Notes: generated from the letters alone by a model not told the origin. Shown: positions 53,735 through 62,430, counted from the stretch's first letter. The stretch is DNA of 64,000 nucleotides from Byssovorax sp. (GCA_025362495.1 JANYGI010000005.1:43428-107427), one strand, 5' to 3'. A program made the numbers and translations.

Positions 53735-54940
53735 TCAGGTGGTCTCGGGCAGCTCGCGCGGCGCCGACGCGCTCTCGGCCGCCTCGCGCTCAGCCTGCTC
53801 CTTCGCGGCAGCACGGGCGCGCGCGGCCTCTTCCGCCCTGTCGCGCTCGAGCGCCGCGTCCTGCGCCGAGCGGACGGCGGCGAGCATCGGCGCGATGTCG
53901 CGACGCGACGAATCGCCTTCGGATCCCGGGCGAACCACCGTCGTGCCGCCGATCTCGATCTGGCCGTCCTGGAACGAGAGCGTGTGGAGGGGCGCGGCCA
54001 TCTTCAGCGATCCATCGGGCAAGCTGTAACCGACGGCGCCGCCGAGGACCCCGCGCGCGGCGTGCTCCAGCTCGCGCACGATCTCCAGCGACCGAGGCTG
54101 CGGCGTCCCCGTCCCCGAGGCCGCGGGGAAGGCCGCTTTGAAGGCCACATCAGGCGCGATTTCGCCGGGATCGAGGATCACCGTCGAGCTCGCGGCAGAG
54201 CCCATCAGGAGCATCCCCGGCGCGAACGGCGTCTCGACGAAGTCGATGAAGTAGAGGAACGGCGCGGGCTCGAGCAGGCGGAGAGCGCGGTACACGTCGA
54301 ACGGCTCGCAGTTGCGCATCGACGTGATGAACGAGCGCGCGAGCACGATCTGCTCGGCGTCGCCGGCCTCCACGTATTTCTTCGCCCGCGCGAGGCGCGC
54401 CGCGAACACGCCGTCCTCGACCATCGCGTCGACGTACTCGGGGACCAGCGCCGGATCCGGCGCGACGAGCTGCGCGAGCTCGGGCCCGTGCGCCATCTCC
54501 CACGCGGCGCGCTTCACCGATCCGCGCGAGGGCCCGGCGATCGTCACCGTGTGGAGCTGGTGATCGAACAGCGCCACGGTGGCGCCCTTCATCAGGCGAG
54601 AGAGCGAGTTCTGGTGCTCCCACGGATCGACGGCATGAATCGAGTGGACGGCCTCGTAGGCGATATACCCGACGATGCCCTGCGAGAGCCGCTCTGCGAG
54701 CCCGGTCGGAGCGCCGTCCACGGGCGCCATTGCCTCCAGGATCTGCGAGAACGATTTCCCCCCCGGGGGATACAGGCTCTCTCCCATCGCGCGGTATCCG
54801 ACGATCGACCAGCGCTCGGTCGGCGTGAGCGACTCGAACAGGAAGGACGATTGGCCGGGCGCATGCGAGCGGAGGGCCGCATAGGCGCGAACGGGGGTGA
54901 GGTGATCGGCGGAGAGAGTCAGCGTGAATGTGTCGGCCAC
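53735..54940 (-). CDS. Chorismate-binding enzyme homologue, catalytic segment missing
   Basis: A 401-aa relative of anthranilate/aminodeoxychorismate synthase component I. Family features are present: GIVGYIAYEAVHSI near 90, YVEAGDAEQIVLARSF near 190, APFLYFIDF, and the late AFPAASGTGTPQPRSLEIVR (normally FPAGT-x-SGAPK-x-RAMEII), GGAVGYSLPDGS. Missing are the usual PIAGTRxRG and the DLxRNDLG segment, roughly 90 residues between IAPDVAFKA and FPAAS; the GAPK Lys is Gln. So chorismate chemistry is unlikely. A Glu/Ala-rich tail follows. The GTG start is 6 nt after TAGGCT. Confidence 0.72.
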   Translation of the reverse strand: MADTFTLTLSADHLTPVRAYAALRSHAPGQSSFLFESLTPTERWSIVGYRAMGESLYPPGGKSFSQILEAMAPVDGAPTGLAERLSQGIVGYIAYEAVHSIHAVDPWEHQNSLSRLMKGATVALFDHQLHTVTIAGPSRGSVKRAAWEMAHGPELAQLVAPDPALVPEYVDAMVEDGVFAARLARAKKYVEAGDAEQIVLARSFITSMRNCEPFDVYRALRLLEPAPFLYFIDFVETPFAPGMLLMGSAASSTVILDPGEIAPDVAFKAAFPAASGTGTPQPRSLEIVRELEHAARGVLGGAVGYSLPDGSLKMAAPLHTLSFQDGQIEIGGTTVVRPGSEGDSSRRDIAPMLAAVRSAQDAALERDRAEEAARARAAAKEQAEREAAESASAPRELPETT

Positions 54941-54946
54941 GCGCCG

Positions 54947-54952
54947 AGCCTA
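54947..54952 (-). promoter_or_regulatory. TAGGCT -10-like box, 6 nt before GTG 54940
   Basis: Minus-strand TAGGCT at leaderless spacing. Confidence 0.4.
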
Positions 54953-55029
54953 CACCAGTCGTCGGCGACGGAGGAGGCCGGCGAGCAGACCGCGCCCGCA
55001 GGCTATTGCCGCCTCCACGGGCGAGGTCC

Positions 55030-55740
55030 ATGGTTCGATTTGTGATGAAGGTCCCCTCCGCGTCGACGCTCGCGCTCGCGCTGCTCGTGCTCTCGGGCTG
55101 CGGCGGCGCGCGGCCGATCCCCGCCGACGCGCAGACCGCGGTCGTCTCCCTCGATCGCATCGACTGCGCCGACTGCGGCGATCAGATCGTGGCCGATCTG
55201 CGCGAGCGACCCGGGATCTACGAGGCCTCGTTCGACAAGCAAAAGGCCGAGGTCCGCGTCGTCGCGTCGCGCTCGTTCGACGTGCTCACCACGGTGAAGC
55301 AGCTCGCCGCGCACGAGGGGTTCGAGGCCATCCTCGGCGCGGGCCAGGGCCACTACCTCGACGGCCCGGCGTTCCCTCCCGGCGCGGATTTCAAGCTGAT
55401 CGCGCACGCCGAGAGCGAGGTGCCGGACATCACGACCCTCCCCGTGAAGGGCAAGATCACCGTCATCGATTTCTCGGCGTCGTGGTGTCGCCCGTGCCGC
55501 ACGATCGACGAGCACATGGCCAAGGTGCTCGGCACGCGGACCGACATCGCCTACCGCAAGCTCGAGATCGGCGACTGGGATACGCCGCTCGCGCAGCACT
55601 ACCTGAAGGGCGTGCCGCAGCTCCCGTACCTCATCATCTACGACGCCGCGGGCGCGCGCGTGAAGGAGGTCGTCGGCGTCGATCTCGCGACCCTCGACGC
55701 CGCGCTGGTCGCGCGCGGACCGAGCCCGGCGCACCCGTGA
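55030..55740 (+). CDS. HMA-thioredoxin fusion lipoprotein
   Basis: A 236-aa lipoprotein: the signal LALALLVLSGC (Cys about 24) precedes an HMA-like domain (about 35-100) with IDCADCGDQI, a C-x-x-C metal-binding loop, and a thioredoxin-like domain (about 130-230) with DFSASWCRPCRTIDE (C-x-x-C redox site) and cis-Pro in GVPQLPYLIIYD. A metal-binding domain joined to a periplasmic thioredoxin suggests thiol/copper handling at the envelope. ATG at 55045 is an alternative start. Its stop overlaps the next GTG (GTGA). Confidence 0.8.
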   Translation: MVRFVMKVPSASTLALALLVLSGCGGARPIPADAQTAVVSLDRIDCADCGDQIVADLRERPGIYEASFDKQKAEVRVVASRSFDVLTTVKQLAAHEGFEAILGAGQGHYLDGPAFPPGADFKLIAHAESEVPDITTLPVKGKITVIDFSASWCRPCRTIDEHMAKVLGTRTDIAYRKLEIGDWDTPLAQHYLKGVPQLPYLIIYDAAGARVKEVVGVDLATLDAALVARGPSPAHP

Positions 55741-55928
55741 GGGCGCTCGCGACGAGCCTCGGGGTCGCGGCGGCGGTGCTCACCTGGGTGGCCGCCGCGC
55801 ATGGCGGCGCCTGAGGCGCCTGAAGCAACCCGAACCTGCCGGTCGGCGGGTCCGAAACCACCGCGGTCCAGCCGGGCCGCCTCGATCTGCACCTGGGCAC
55901 GTCGCTGCTCGCGGGCGCGGCGAGCCAC
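55737..55928 (+). other. Detached signal-peptide segment with two in-frame TGA codons
   Basis: GTG at 55737 overlaps the upstream stop and reads a signal-like VRALATSLGVAAAVLTWVAA. Then the repeat GGCGCCTGAGGCGCCTGA puts two stops in frame. The same frame continues without interruption into the outer-membrane protein (SNPNLPVGG, LDLHLGTSLLAG). This looks like the true 5' end of that gene, broken by a 9-bp duplication or point changes. Confidence 0.5.
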
Positions 55929-56792
55929 GTGGCCACGTGCCCGGATCTCGGGCCGACCTGCGCCGGCCCGCATCCACCGACGCCGTTCTGGCACCACGTG
56001 CAGCTCGTCACGGCCGACGTGGGGCTCGACGTGTCCTACGGCATCACGCCATGGCTCGCGGTGGAAGCGCGCCTCGGCGTGCGCGTCGTCGACACCAAGC
56101 CGCACTACGACGAGCTCGACGGCACACCGAAGCTCGTGCCCGACGATCCGCACCACCACGACGAGACCATCGTCGGCCCGACCGATCCGTGGCTCGTCCT
56201 CCGCTTCGCCGCAGCCCGAAACAAGCTCATTTCGACGGCGCGACTCGGCCTCACGCTGCCGCTCGGGAGCACGGTACCGAACCCGTATCTCCTCGGCGAC
56301 GAGGGCAAGTGGCACGAGCACACCCAGCTCGGCACCGGCACGTTCGTCCCGATCGTGGGCCTCGGGCTCTCGTATTCGCTCGGCCCGATCGATCTCGACG
56401 TCTCGACGCTCGGCCTCTTCAGCGCTTACGCCAACTCGAAAGGATATCGCGCGCCGAGCCGTTTTTTCCCGGCGTTTCGCCTCACGATCCCGTTCCTCGA
56501 AGGGGCGCTGCGGCCGTACCTCGCGGCCGAGATCTCGGCCGAGACCGGCGAGCGCTGGGATGGCCGACCGGGCTCCGAAGGCTCCGACGGTCGCGCCGAT
56601 CTCCTCGCCGGCGGCGGCCTCGCGTGGCGCTTTCACAAAGCGTGGCGCGTGGATCTCGGCGTGCGCGTCCACGCGGCGGCCCTCGCAGGCGGCGCCGCGT
56701 TCGAGTACCCGGGCGTCGTCCAGCTCGGCCTCGGGACCGACTTCGACGTGAAAAACGTGGAGCAGCGAGGTGCTCCGCGTTCTTCACGCTGA
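55929..56792 (+). CDS. Outer-membrane beta-barrel-like protein, N-terminus interrupted
   Basis: A 287-aa frame rich in alternating beta-strand sequence (DVGLDVSYGITPWLAVEARL, WLVLRFAAARNKLISTARLG, LSYSLGPIDLDV), consistent with a barrel of 10-12 strands, plus a Glu/Gly loop (GRPGSEGSDGRADL). As annotated from GTG it lacks a signal peptide; the natural signal lies upstream behind two TGA codons. Either the gene is dead, the stops are sequencing errors, or TGA is read through. It follows the HMA-thioredoxin gene in an operon. Confidence 0.6.
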   Translation: MATCPDLGPTCAGPHPPTPFWHHVQLVTADVGLDVSYGITPWLAVEARLGVRVVDTKPHYDELDGTPKLVPDDPHHHDETIVGPTDPWLVLRFAAARNKLISTARLGLTLPLGSTVPNPYLLGDEGKWHEHTQLGTGTFVPIVGLGLSYSLGPIDLDVSTLGLFSAYANSKGYRAPSRFFPAFRLTIPFLEGALRPYLAAEISAETGERWDGRPGSEGSDGRADLLAGGGLAWRFHKAWRVDLGVRVHAAALAGGAAFEYPGVVQLGLGTDFDVKNVEQRGAPRSSR

Positions 56793-56800
56793 CGGTCGCA

Positions 56801-57409
56801 TCAGTACTGACCGAACAGATCCTGGATGCGCGACTCGAGCGCGACCGCGATCTTGTAGAGCGACGAGATCGACGCCGACGACTCCGCGCGCTCGATCTGC
56901 GACAGCAGCGAGACGCTGAGGCCCGTGCGGCGCGCCATCTGCTTCAGGGTGAGGTCCTTGTCCTTGCGCAGGTTGCGGATCGTGTCGCCGATGACGCGAT
57001 GAAGCTGCTCTTCCGGCGTGCGCGCGAGGCCCTTCTTGCGCATCACGCGCGAGAGGACCTCGCGGAACTCGTCGACGTTGAACGGCTTCTTGATGTAGTC
57101 GACGGCGTCGAGCTTCATGGAAGCGACGGCGCTCTCGAGGTTGGGGAAGCCCGTGAAAATGACGACGGCGATGTCGTTGTCGACCTTGCGGATGCGCTTG
57201 AGCAGCTCGAGGCCGTCGAGCTTGGGCATCATCAAGTCCATGATGATGAGGTGGTATCCCCCGGCGCGGACCTCGTCCTCGACGATCGTCGGGTCGAGGA
57301 CGGCCTTCACCTCGTAGCCGTCGCGTTCGAGGAGCGTCTGCATGTAGTCGCAGATCGCGCGATCGTCGTCGACGATGAGAATCTTCACTGCGGGAAGCTC
57401 GATTGCCAC
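56801..57409 (-). CDS. Response regulator, receiver plus XRE-type HTH
   Basis: A 202-aa regulator. Receiver domain at about 8-125: ILIVDDDRAI, phospho-Asp in LIIMDLMMPKLDG (about 57), Thr in VVIFTGFP, Lys in YIKKPFN (about 108). The output domain (about 140-200) is a Cro/XRE HTH: IRNLRKDKDLTLKQMARRTGLSVSLLSQIE. Receiver-XRE fusions are uncommon outside myxobacteria-like groups. The GTG start has AGGAGG 5 nt upstream. No kinase gene is adjacent. Confidence 0.93.
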   Translation of the reverse strand: MAIELPAVKILIVDDDRAICDYMQTLLERDGYEVKAVLDPTIVEDEVRAGGYHLIIMDLMMPKLDGLELLKRIRKVDNDIAVVIFTGFPNLESAVASMKLDAVDYIKKPFNVDEFREVLSRVMRKKGLARTPEEQLHRVIGDTIRNLRKDKDLTLKQMARRTGLSVSLLSQIERAESSASISSLYKIAVALESRIQDLFGQY

Positions 57410-57638
57410 CTTGTCCTCCTTACGCGATGCGGCAGAGATTCCGGGTCCCCCCCGGGAATTTTGCCGTTCGTCCGCCCCCGTGAGCCGGGAGGCGATTCCA
57501 GTGGCACTTTAACACGACCGACCGAGCCGTCACGGAATGTTTTTACTTGCGTTCCCTATTTTTTTGAGATTGCCCCGGACATTGCCAGTGTCACGGTACG
57601 ACTCGAAACCAGCGCAGACAGCGGGCTACAAGTTCCGC

Positions 57639-57667
57639 TTGACAATTCCGCTGGCGCCGACCATGTT
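57639..57667 (+). promoter_or_regulatory. Sigma-70-type promoter of tRNA-Pro
   Basis: TTGACA at 57639-57644 and CATGTT at 57662-57667, spacing 17. The predicted start is about 26 nt before the tRNA. Confidence 0.6.
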
Positions 57668-57699
57668 GCGCCCCCGCTTCGGTGATTTTCCGCAGTGTT

Positions 57700-57790
<91 letters not shown>

Positions 57791-57833
57791 GTGAGTCTCT
57801 CAAAAAGGCTCAAAATCGACGGCAACTGAAGCC

Positions 57834-59114
57834 ATGGCGGGTCTACCGCGGATCCTGCTCACGGGCGCCGTCTTCGTGGCGATGCTGGTGCTCGCCATCA
57901 AGCGTCCGCGTGGCCTCCCGGAGGCCGTGTGGACGACGGCGGGCGCCGTCCTGGTGCTCGGCCTCGGGCTGGTCACGCCGGCGGCCGCCATCGACGCCGT
58001 GACGGCTGGGCGGGGCGCGCTGCTCTTCCTCGCCGCGCTGCTCGCGCTCTCCGCGCTGATCGAGAAGAGCGGCTTCTTCGAGTGGGCGGCGATCCACGCA
58101 GCGCGCCGCGCGAAGGGCGACGGCCGCGCGCTCTACCGCAACGTGTTCGTCCTCGGCGCGCTGATCACGGCCGCGCTGTCGCTCGACACGACCGCGGTGA
58201 TCTTGACGCCGCTGGTGCTCGCCTTCGTGCAGCGCCTGCGCTTGCCGGCGCGGCCGTACGTGTTCGCGTGCGCGTTCGTCGCCAACAACGCGTCGCTGTT
58301 CCTGCCGGTCAGCAACCTGACGAACCTGCTCTTCGCGAGCACGTTTCACTTCTCGTTCCTGCACTTCGCGGCGCGCCTGCTCGTCCCGCAGCTCGTGGCG
58401 CTCGTCGTCAATTACGCCGTGTTTCGCCGCCTGTTCGCGAGCGAGCTGCCCGCCAGGTTCGACGCTTCGCTGCTGCCGGATCCAGACTCGGTGGTGCCGC
58501 ATCGCGGGTACTTCCGCGCCGCGGCCGCGGTGCTCGCGCTGGTGCTCGCGGGGTACTTCATCGCACCGTTCGCGCACGTCGAGCCGTACGTGATCGGCGG
58601 CGCCGGCGCGCTCGTGCTGCTGGTGATCGGCGTGGCGACGGGGCGCGTGCGCGCGGCGCTGGCGAAGGAGATCTCGTGGGGCGTGTTCCCCTTCGTGATC
58701 GGGCTCTTCATCGTGGTGCGCGCCGCCCTCGACGCCGGCCTGCGGCAGCTCTCCGAGGCGGGCTTCGCGCGCGTCTCGCCGCCGCCCCCGCTCGACGTGA
58801 TCGTGCCGTCGCTCGTCACGACGTTCGCCTCGAACCTGATCAACAACCTCCCCGCCGCGCTGCTCGCGCGCGGGACGCTCGAGCAAGGTCACGCGTCGGA
58901 GCCGGCGATTTACGGCGCGCTGCTGGGATCGAACCTCGGGCCCAACATCACCATCGTGGGCTCGCTGGCGACGCTGCTCGTGCTCGCGTCGGCGAAGAAG
59001 AAGGGCGTGGATCTGGGAGCGCGAGATCTGCTGCGGATCGGGGGGATCACGACGCCGCTGGTGCTGCTCGCCGCGGGGCTCACGCTGTCGGCGACGTTCC
59101 TCGTGGTGCGCTGA
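57834..59114 (+). CDS. ArsB-like anion/arsenite transporter
   Basis: A 426-aa inner-membrane protein with about 11-12 helices, from the ArsB/NhaD/SLC13 (ion transporter) superfamily. The paired helix breaks are typical: VANNASLFLPVSNLTNLL (about 150) in the first half, ASNLINNLPAALL and GSNLGPNITIVGSLATLL (about 330-380) in the second. The latter agrees well with ArsB. No arsR or arsC is adjacent, so the substrate (arsenite, other oxyanions or Na+) is open. Confidence 0.85.
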   Translation: MAGLPRILLTGAVFVAMLVLAIKRPRGLPEAVWTTAGAVLVLGLGLVTPAAAIDAVTAGRGALLFLAALLALSALIEKSGFFEWAAIHAARRAKGDGRALYRNVFVLGALITAALSLDTTAVILTPLVLAFVQRLRLPARPYVFACAFVANNASLFLPVSNLTNLLFASTFHFSFLHFAARLLVPQLVALVVNYAVFRRLFASELPARFDASLLPDPDSVVPHRGYFRAAAAVLALVLAGYFIAPFAHVEPYVIGGAGALVLLVIGVATGRVRAALAKEISWGVFPFVIGLFIVVRAALDAGLRQLSEAGFARVSPPPPLDVIVPSLVTTFASNLINNLPAALLARGTLEQGHASEPAIYGALLGSNLGPNITIVGSLATLLVLASAKKKGVDLGARDLLRIGGITTPLVLLAAGLTLSATFLVVR

Positions 59115-59156
59115 GGCCGCGCGCTCAGGCCGCGGCGATCACCCTGTCCTATCCAG

Positions 59157-59804
59157 TCATTTCTTTGACTTCGTTCGCTTCTGCGCCCGGGCTCCAACGT
59201 CGACGACCGGCGGTGTCTCCGCAGCGTTTGCAGGCAACAGAAGGCGGCCAAGCCGATCGATGAGCAGTTGCAGCGAGGGCACCTTGCCCAGCACGCAGTC
59301 CCGGAGCGGTCGCGCGCGCTCTCTCGAAAACTCGGTGAGGATCGCGTCCCGCTCGAGGAGCTCCTTGTGCTTGACGGCGCGGTCGATCCGCTTCGCGTCG
59401 AGCCCGGGATCGCAGGCTGCGGCAGCCAGGATGACGCTTTCCATGTTTCGCTTCAGCAGGACGATGGTGAGCCGATCTGGCGCTCGGCATCCCTTGCGGA
59501 TCTCGAGATCCACCTCTGCGTCCGAGGCGGGATGCCGGAGCTTGAGCTGCTCACGAATCGCATCGTCATCGAGCACGGCCACTACGGCGCGCCCATCCGC
59601 CGCGATGAGGTCGATATCTTCACGACAAGCCTTGATGACGGCTTGCACGCCTTTGAGGGGGCGACCGTCCAGCATTCCCTCCACGCGGTGCCGCTCGCCG
59701 TTGACCGCGTCGAATACGCAGGCTTTCACGAAGGAATGCAGGCCGAACCCCTGTCGGGGGCCGCGCTGATCTTCGTACAGTATAGTGACGAGCGCGCCGG
59801 CCAC
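59157..59804 (-). CDS. TOPRIM-like partner of the ATPase
   Basis: A 215-aa protein. After a GTG start that overlaps the ATPase stop by 1 nt (TAGTG), strand one is VTILYEDQRGPRQGFGLHSF (Glu-Asp) and a later strand is VVAVLDDDAIREQL, the E...D-x-D pattern of a TOPRIM fold; LLKRNMESVIL supplies a third acidic helix start. A basic C-terminus (RAQKRTKSKK) may bind nucleic acid. Split ATPase + TOPRIM pairs (OLD/PARIS/DUF4276-like) act in phage defence, where TOPRIM is the nuclease. It has no second start upstream, so expression depends on the ATPase. Confidence 0.6.
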   Translation of the reverse strand: MAGALVTILYEDQRGPRQGFGLHSFVKACVFDAVNGERHRVEGMLDGRPLKGVQAVIKACREDIDLIAADGRAVVAVLDDDAIREQLKLRHPASDAEVDLEIRKGCRAPDRLTIVLLKRNMESVILAAAACDPGLDAKRIDRAVKHKELLERDAILTEFSRERARPLRDCVLGKVPSLQLLIDRLGRLLLPANAAETPPVVDVGARAQKRTKSKK

Positions 59805-61147
59805 TACTGGGGCTCCACCTTGGTCATGATCGATGCGGCGTGGCCTGCGCTCCGGATATCGCCAAGCCCGCGATAGCGCTCCAGCCATTTCGTGAGGGCC
59901 TCGCGATCTGGCCGTACGAGGCGGGTCGCGCCTCGCTCGTCGAGCGAGCACAGGACCACGGACTTCGCCGGATCGGTGAGACCGTCGAGCAGCCGGTCGG
60001 AGTGCGTCGCGATTAGCACCGGGGTGTCTTTCGCCATCGACTCGAAGAAGTCCAGCACCCGCATGAGCAGGTGAGGATGAAGATGCAAGTCGGGCTCGTC
60101 GAAGGCCAGGAGAGAGGGTTTGGTGACATTGAGCCGGAACAGCGCCACGAAGGCGAGATACGAGAGCATGCCATCGGAGAGCTGAGACGCCGAGATGGGG
60201 ACGTCGAGCCCCAGGAGCTTGATCGACAGGCCGATGCTGCCGCCGCTGGGGTCGGCCCAGGTGACGACGTCTTCGATGCGTTCGCCGAGGCCGAGGCGGA
60301 TATACGCGAGCGTGTCGTCCCAGTGGCTTCGTCCGAAGCTGTTCTTGAGCGCGTGGTAGGCGCTGGCCAGGTTGACTCCGAGCTTTTCCAGGTGCGTCGC
60401 CGGGGTGAGGAGCCCCGGAGTTCGCAGGGCAGATTTACGGTCGAGCGCGCGCGCGGCCCAGGACGGCATGGTCTCGAAGGGAATGTGGACGCGCAGGTTA
60501 CGGAGATAGGCGGCAACACACTGTGCCTCGGAGTACCCAGGGTCGTGCCAACCAGAGTCATCCATGGTAGCAAGAAACGGCAATTGAACCGCGATGTCGT
60601 CGTCCGGATGGGGAAATTCTTTCCCCCAAGTTGGAAAACTCACGCTCGTCGCGCTGCGCCTGATGCACACGACCGCGTCATTCTGGACCGAAGACTGCTT
60701 GCTCTTCGCGCCAAGCCTCTTTCCGTTCTTCGGCCCTGCAGCGCCAGGCTGCGGTTTTGCTCGATATCGGACTGTCTCTTCGAGTGTGGCGAAGGACGCA
60801 CTCGGCACAACCGAAAGCTCATATTCGATAGAATCATCGGACTTTACAATGTTTGCGCATTGATATCCCACGTCCTGCGGACTGAAATCATCACGCACAG
60901 GTCGTATCGTCACGCCAATCGTCAGGCGTGGTGCGCCCTGACGGAGCAGCGCCGTCAGTCCTCCGTGGATCCCGTAGAGCTCGTCCATGAAGCGCCGGCC
61001 GGTCGCTCGCCGGAGGATCTCGCACGCCTCCAGGATGCTGCTCTTCCCAGCGCCGTTGTCGCCGATGAGCACAGTGAGCCCGTCCAGATCGAGGCGGATC
61101 TTCTCGAGGGTGCGTAGGCCTTCGATGCGTAGCTCGGTGATCGGCAC
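59804..61147 (-). CDS. OLD/AAA-family ATPase of a two-gene system
   Basis: A 447-aa SMC/OLD-type ATPase (GTG start, VPITELRIEGLRTLEKI). Walker A GDNGAGKSS is at about 30-38, the ABC signature LSDGMLSYLAFVALF at about 300, Walker B SLLAFDEPDLHLHPH at about 325 and the H-loop LIATHSDRLLDGL near 360: all ATPase motifs are intact. A central domain (about 90-230) includes a GPKNGKRLGAKSKQS basic stretch. It overlaps the TOPRIM-like gene by 1 nt. Probably a sensor/engine for the partner nuclease. Confidence 0.82.
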   Translation of the reverse strand: MPITELRIEGLRTLEKIRLDLDGLTVLIGDNGAGKSSILEACEILRRATGRRFMDELYGIHGGLTALLRQGAPRLTIGVTIRPVRDDFSPQDVGYQCANIVKSDDSIEYELSVVPSASFATLEETVRYRAKPQPGAAGPKNGKRLGAKSKQSSVQNDAVVCIRRSATSVSFPTWGKEFPHPDDDIAVQLPFLATMDDSGWHDPGYSEAQCVAAYLRNLRVHIPFETMPSWAARALDRKSALRTPGLLTPATHLEKLGVNLASAYHALKNSFGRSHWDDTLAYIRLGLGERIEDVVTWADPSGGSIGLSIKLLGLDVPISASQLSDGMLSYLAFVALFRLNVTKPSLLAFDEPDLHLHPHLLMRVLDFFESMAKDTPVLIATHSDRLLDGLTDPAKSVVLCSLDERGATRLVRPDREALTKWLERYRGLGDIRSAGHAASIMTKVEPQ

Positions 61148-61388
61148 GGGGCAGAGGGAAGCGAACCCTGTGCATCGCGTCAAGTGCGGGACGTTGTTTT
61201 CTCGCGGGCACCAGGGATCTGGGGACCTCTCACGGCGCGGGCCCGCCGGCTTCGCCCGTCGGACCGGGCTGAGTGACGCCGATCCGGCTGAGCCGGAGGC
61301 GCCGCTGCGCCCGACAAATTTGTGCTCGCGTCTCCGCGGCGTCTGATACGACCATCGGCGACACGCCACACAGACAGGGAGGAACCAC

Positions 61389-62159
61389 TTGCGCAATCTC
61401 ACCCTCGGTGACTTGAAGCTGGCTTTACGTGATCTGCTGGGCGAGCGGCTCGTCGAGCTTCGCCTCACGGCGACGGGCAAGCTCTACGAGCCTCGACTCC
61501 GCACCAAGCAACAGCAGATTGAAGCCATCCCCGAGGCCGCGGGCCCGCTCGCCCCGCTCGCCAGGGAGCTTGGCGAGACCGATGTTCAACACGACGGCTT
61601 CGGCGCCGCGACCTTTTACCTTTGCCGCGCGATCGCCGTGCATCCCACGCTCCCCGCCTCGCTCAAGCAAGCCGCCGCCGACGTGCAGAAGACGTTCGTT
61701 CCGCAGCTCGACACCCTTCGCGCCCCCTACCCCGACGAGGCGTCCGCGGCGCTCGACAACCGGCCCGAGCTGGTCAAGCTCAAGGCAGAGCTGAAGTCCG
61801 TCGCGACGCCCGGCGGCGGGACGCTCCACGATTGGGTCAAAAGCTTCATCGGCGCCGGCGACGACCTCGACAGGCTCCTTCGTCAGCGGGCGACGCTCCT
61901 GGCCACCGGCGAGAACGCGGCCGCGGCCGGGCCGCTGCGCGGTGCGACCATCGGCGTGCTCGGGCGCTTCCGCGACGCGCTGGGCGACGAGCTCCGCGAG
62001 GACGGCGGGAAAATCCCCGCGGACCACGACGCGCGGTTGTTCGCCTACATCGACAAGCTGAACGATGATCGCGCCCTCCGCGGTCGCGGGGCGGCGGCGG
62101 GGGAGCCGGCGGTTCCGGCGGATGAGCCTGCCGTCACGGATCCAGCGCCGCCGAAGTAG
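61389..62159 (+). CDS. Helical protein with Ala/Pro tail, unknown
   Basis: A 256-aa protein starting at TTG, supported by a strong GGGAGGA 7 nt upstream (alternative starts lack this). It is mostly helical (LRDLLGERLVELRLTATGKL, LKQAAADVQKTFVPQLDTL, AGDDLDRLLRQRATLLATGE) and ends in an A/P/E tail (EPAVPADEPAVTDPAPPK). It lies between the two right-end ATPase systems, and a repeat array follows it. Unknown function; compare the similar-sized proteins at 11696-12562 and 43971-44810. Confidence 0.65.
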   Translation: MRNLTLGDLKLALRDLLGERLVELRLTATGKLYEPRLRTKQQQIEAIPEAAGPLAPLARELGETDVQHDGFGAATFYLCRAIAVHPTLPASLKQAAADVQKTFVPQLDTLRAPYPDEASAALDNRPELVKLKAELKSVATPGGGTLHDWVKSFIGAGDDLDRLLRQRATLLATGENAAAAGPLRGATIGVLGRFRDALGDELREDGGKIPADHDARLFAYIDKLNDDRALRGRGAAAGEPAVPADEPAVTDPAPPK

Positions 62160-62197
62160 CGCGTCCGCTCGCCGCGTGCGGGGAAAGGCGCATCCGA

Positions 62198-62430
62198 CAT
62201 GGCCGGGGGCTGCTCGACGAGGCTTCCGGCATGTCGCGACCTCGGCGCGGGCTGCGCGACGAGGCGTCGCGGCATGTCGGAGCCCGCGCTCGGCCTGCGC
62301 GGCGATGGCGCCCGGAATGTCGCGACATCGACGAGGGCTGCGCGGTGCGGCGCTCGACCATGTCGCGACATGCCAGGGACGTGGTCGACGAGGCGCCCGC
62401 CATGTCGCTACATCGACGAGGGCCAACCGG
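62198..62430. repeat. 43-bp-period palindromic repeat array, about six copies
   Basis: Units begin with CATGTCGCGAC or a close form at 62230, 62273, 62316, 62359 and 62401 (spacings 43, 43, 43, 42); a first, shortened unit starts at 62198. Units 4 and 5 contain the perfect palindrome ATGTCGCGACAT (14 bp in unit 5). A 43-bp period is not a multiple of 3, so this is not a coding repeat. It occupies the space between the helical gene and the next ATPase gene and may be an operator array, a nucleoid-protein site or a REP-like element. Confidence 0.7.

Noticed and set aside
62198..62430. Possible CRISPR array
   Set aside because: The 43-bp units are imperfect end to end with no constant repeat and variable spacers, and no cas genes are present.
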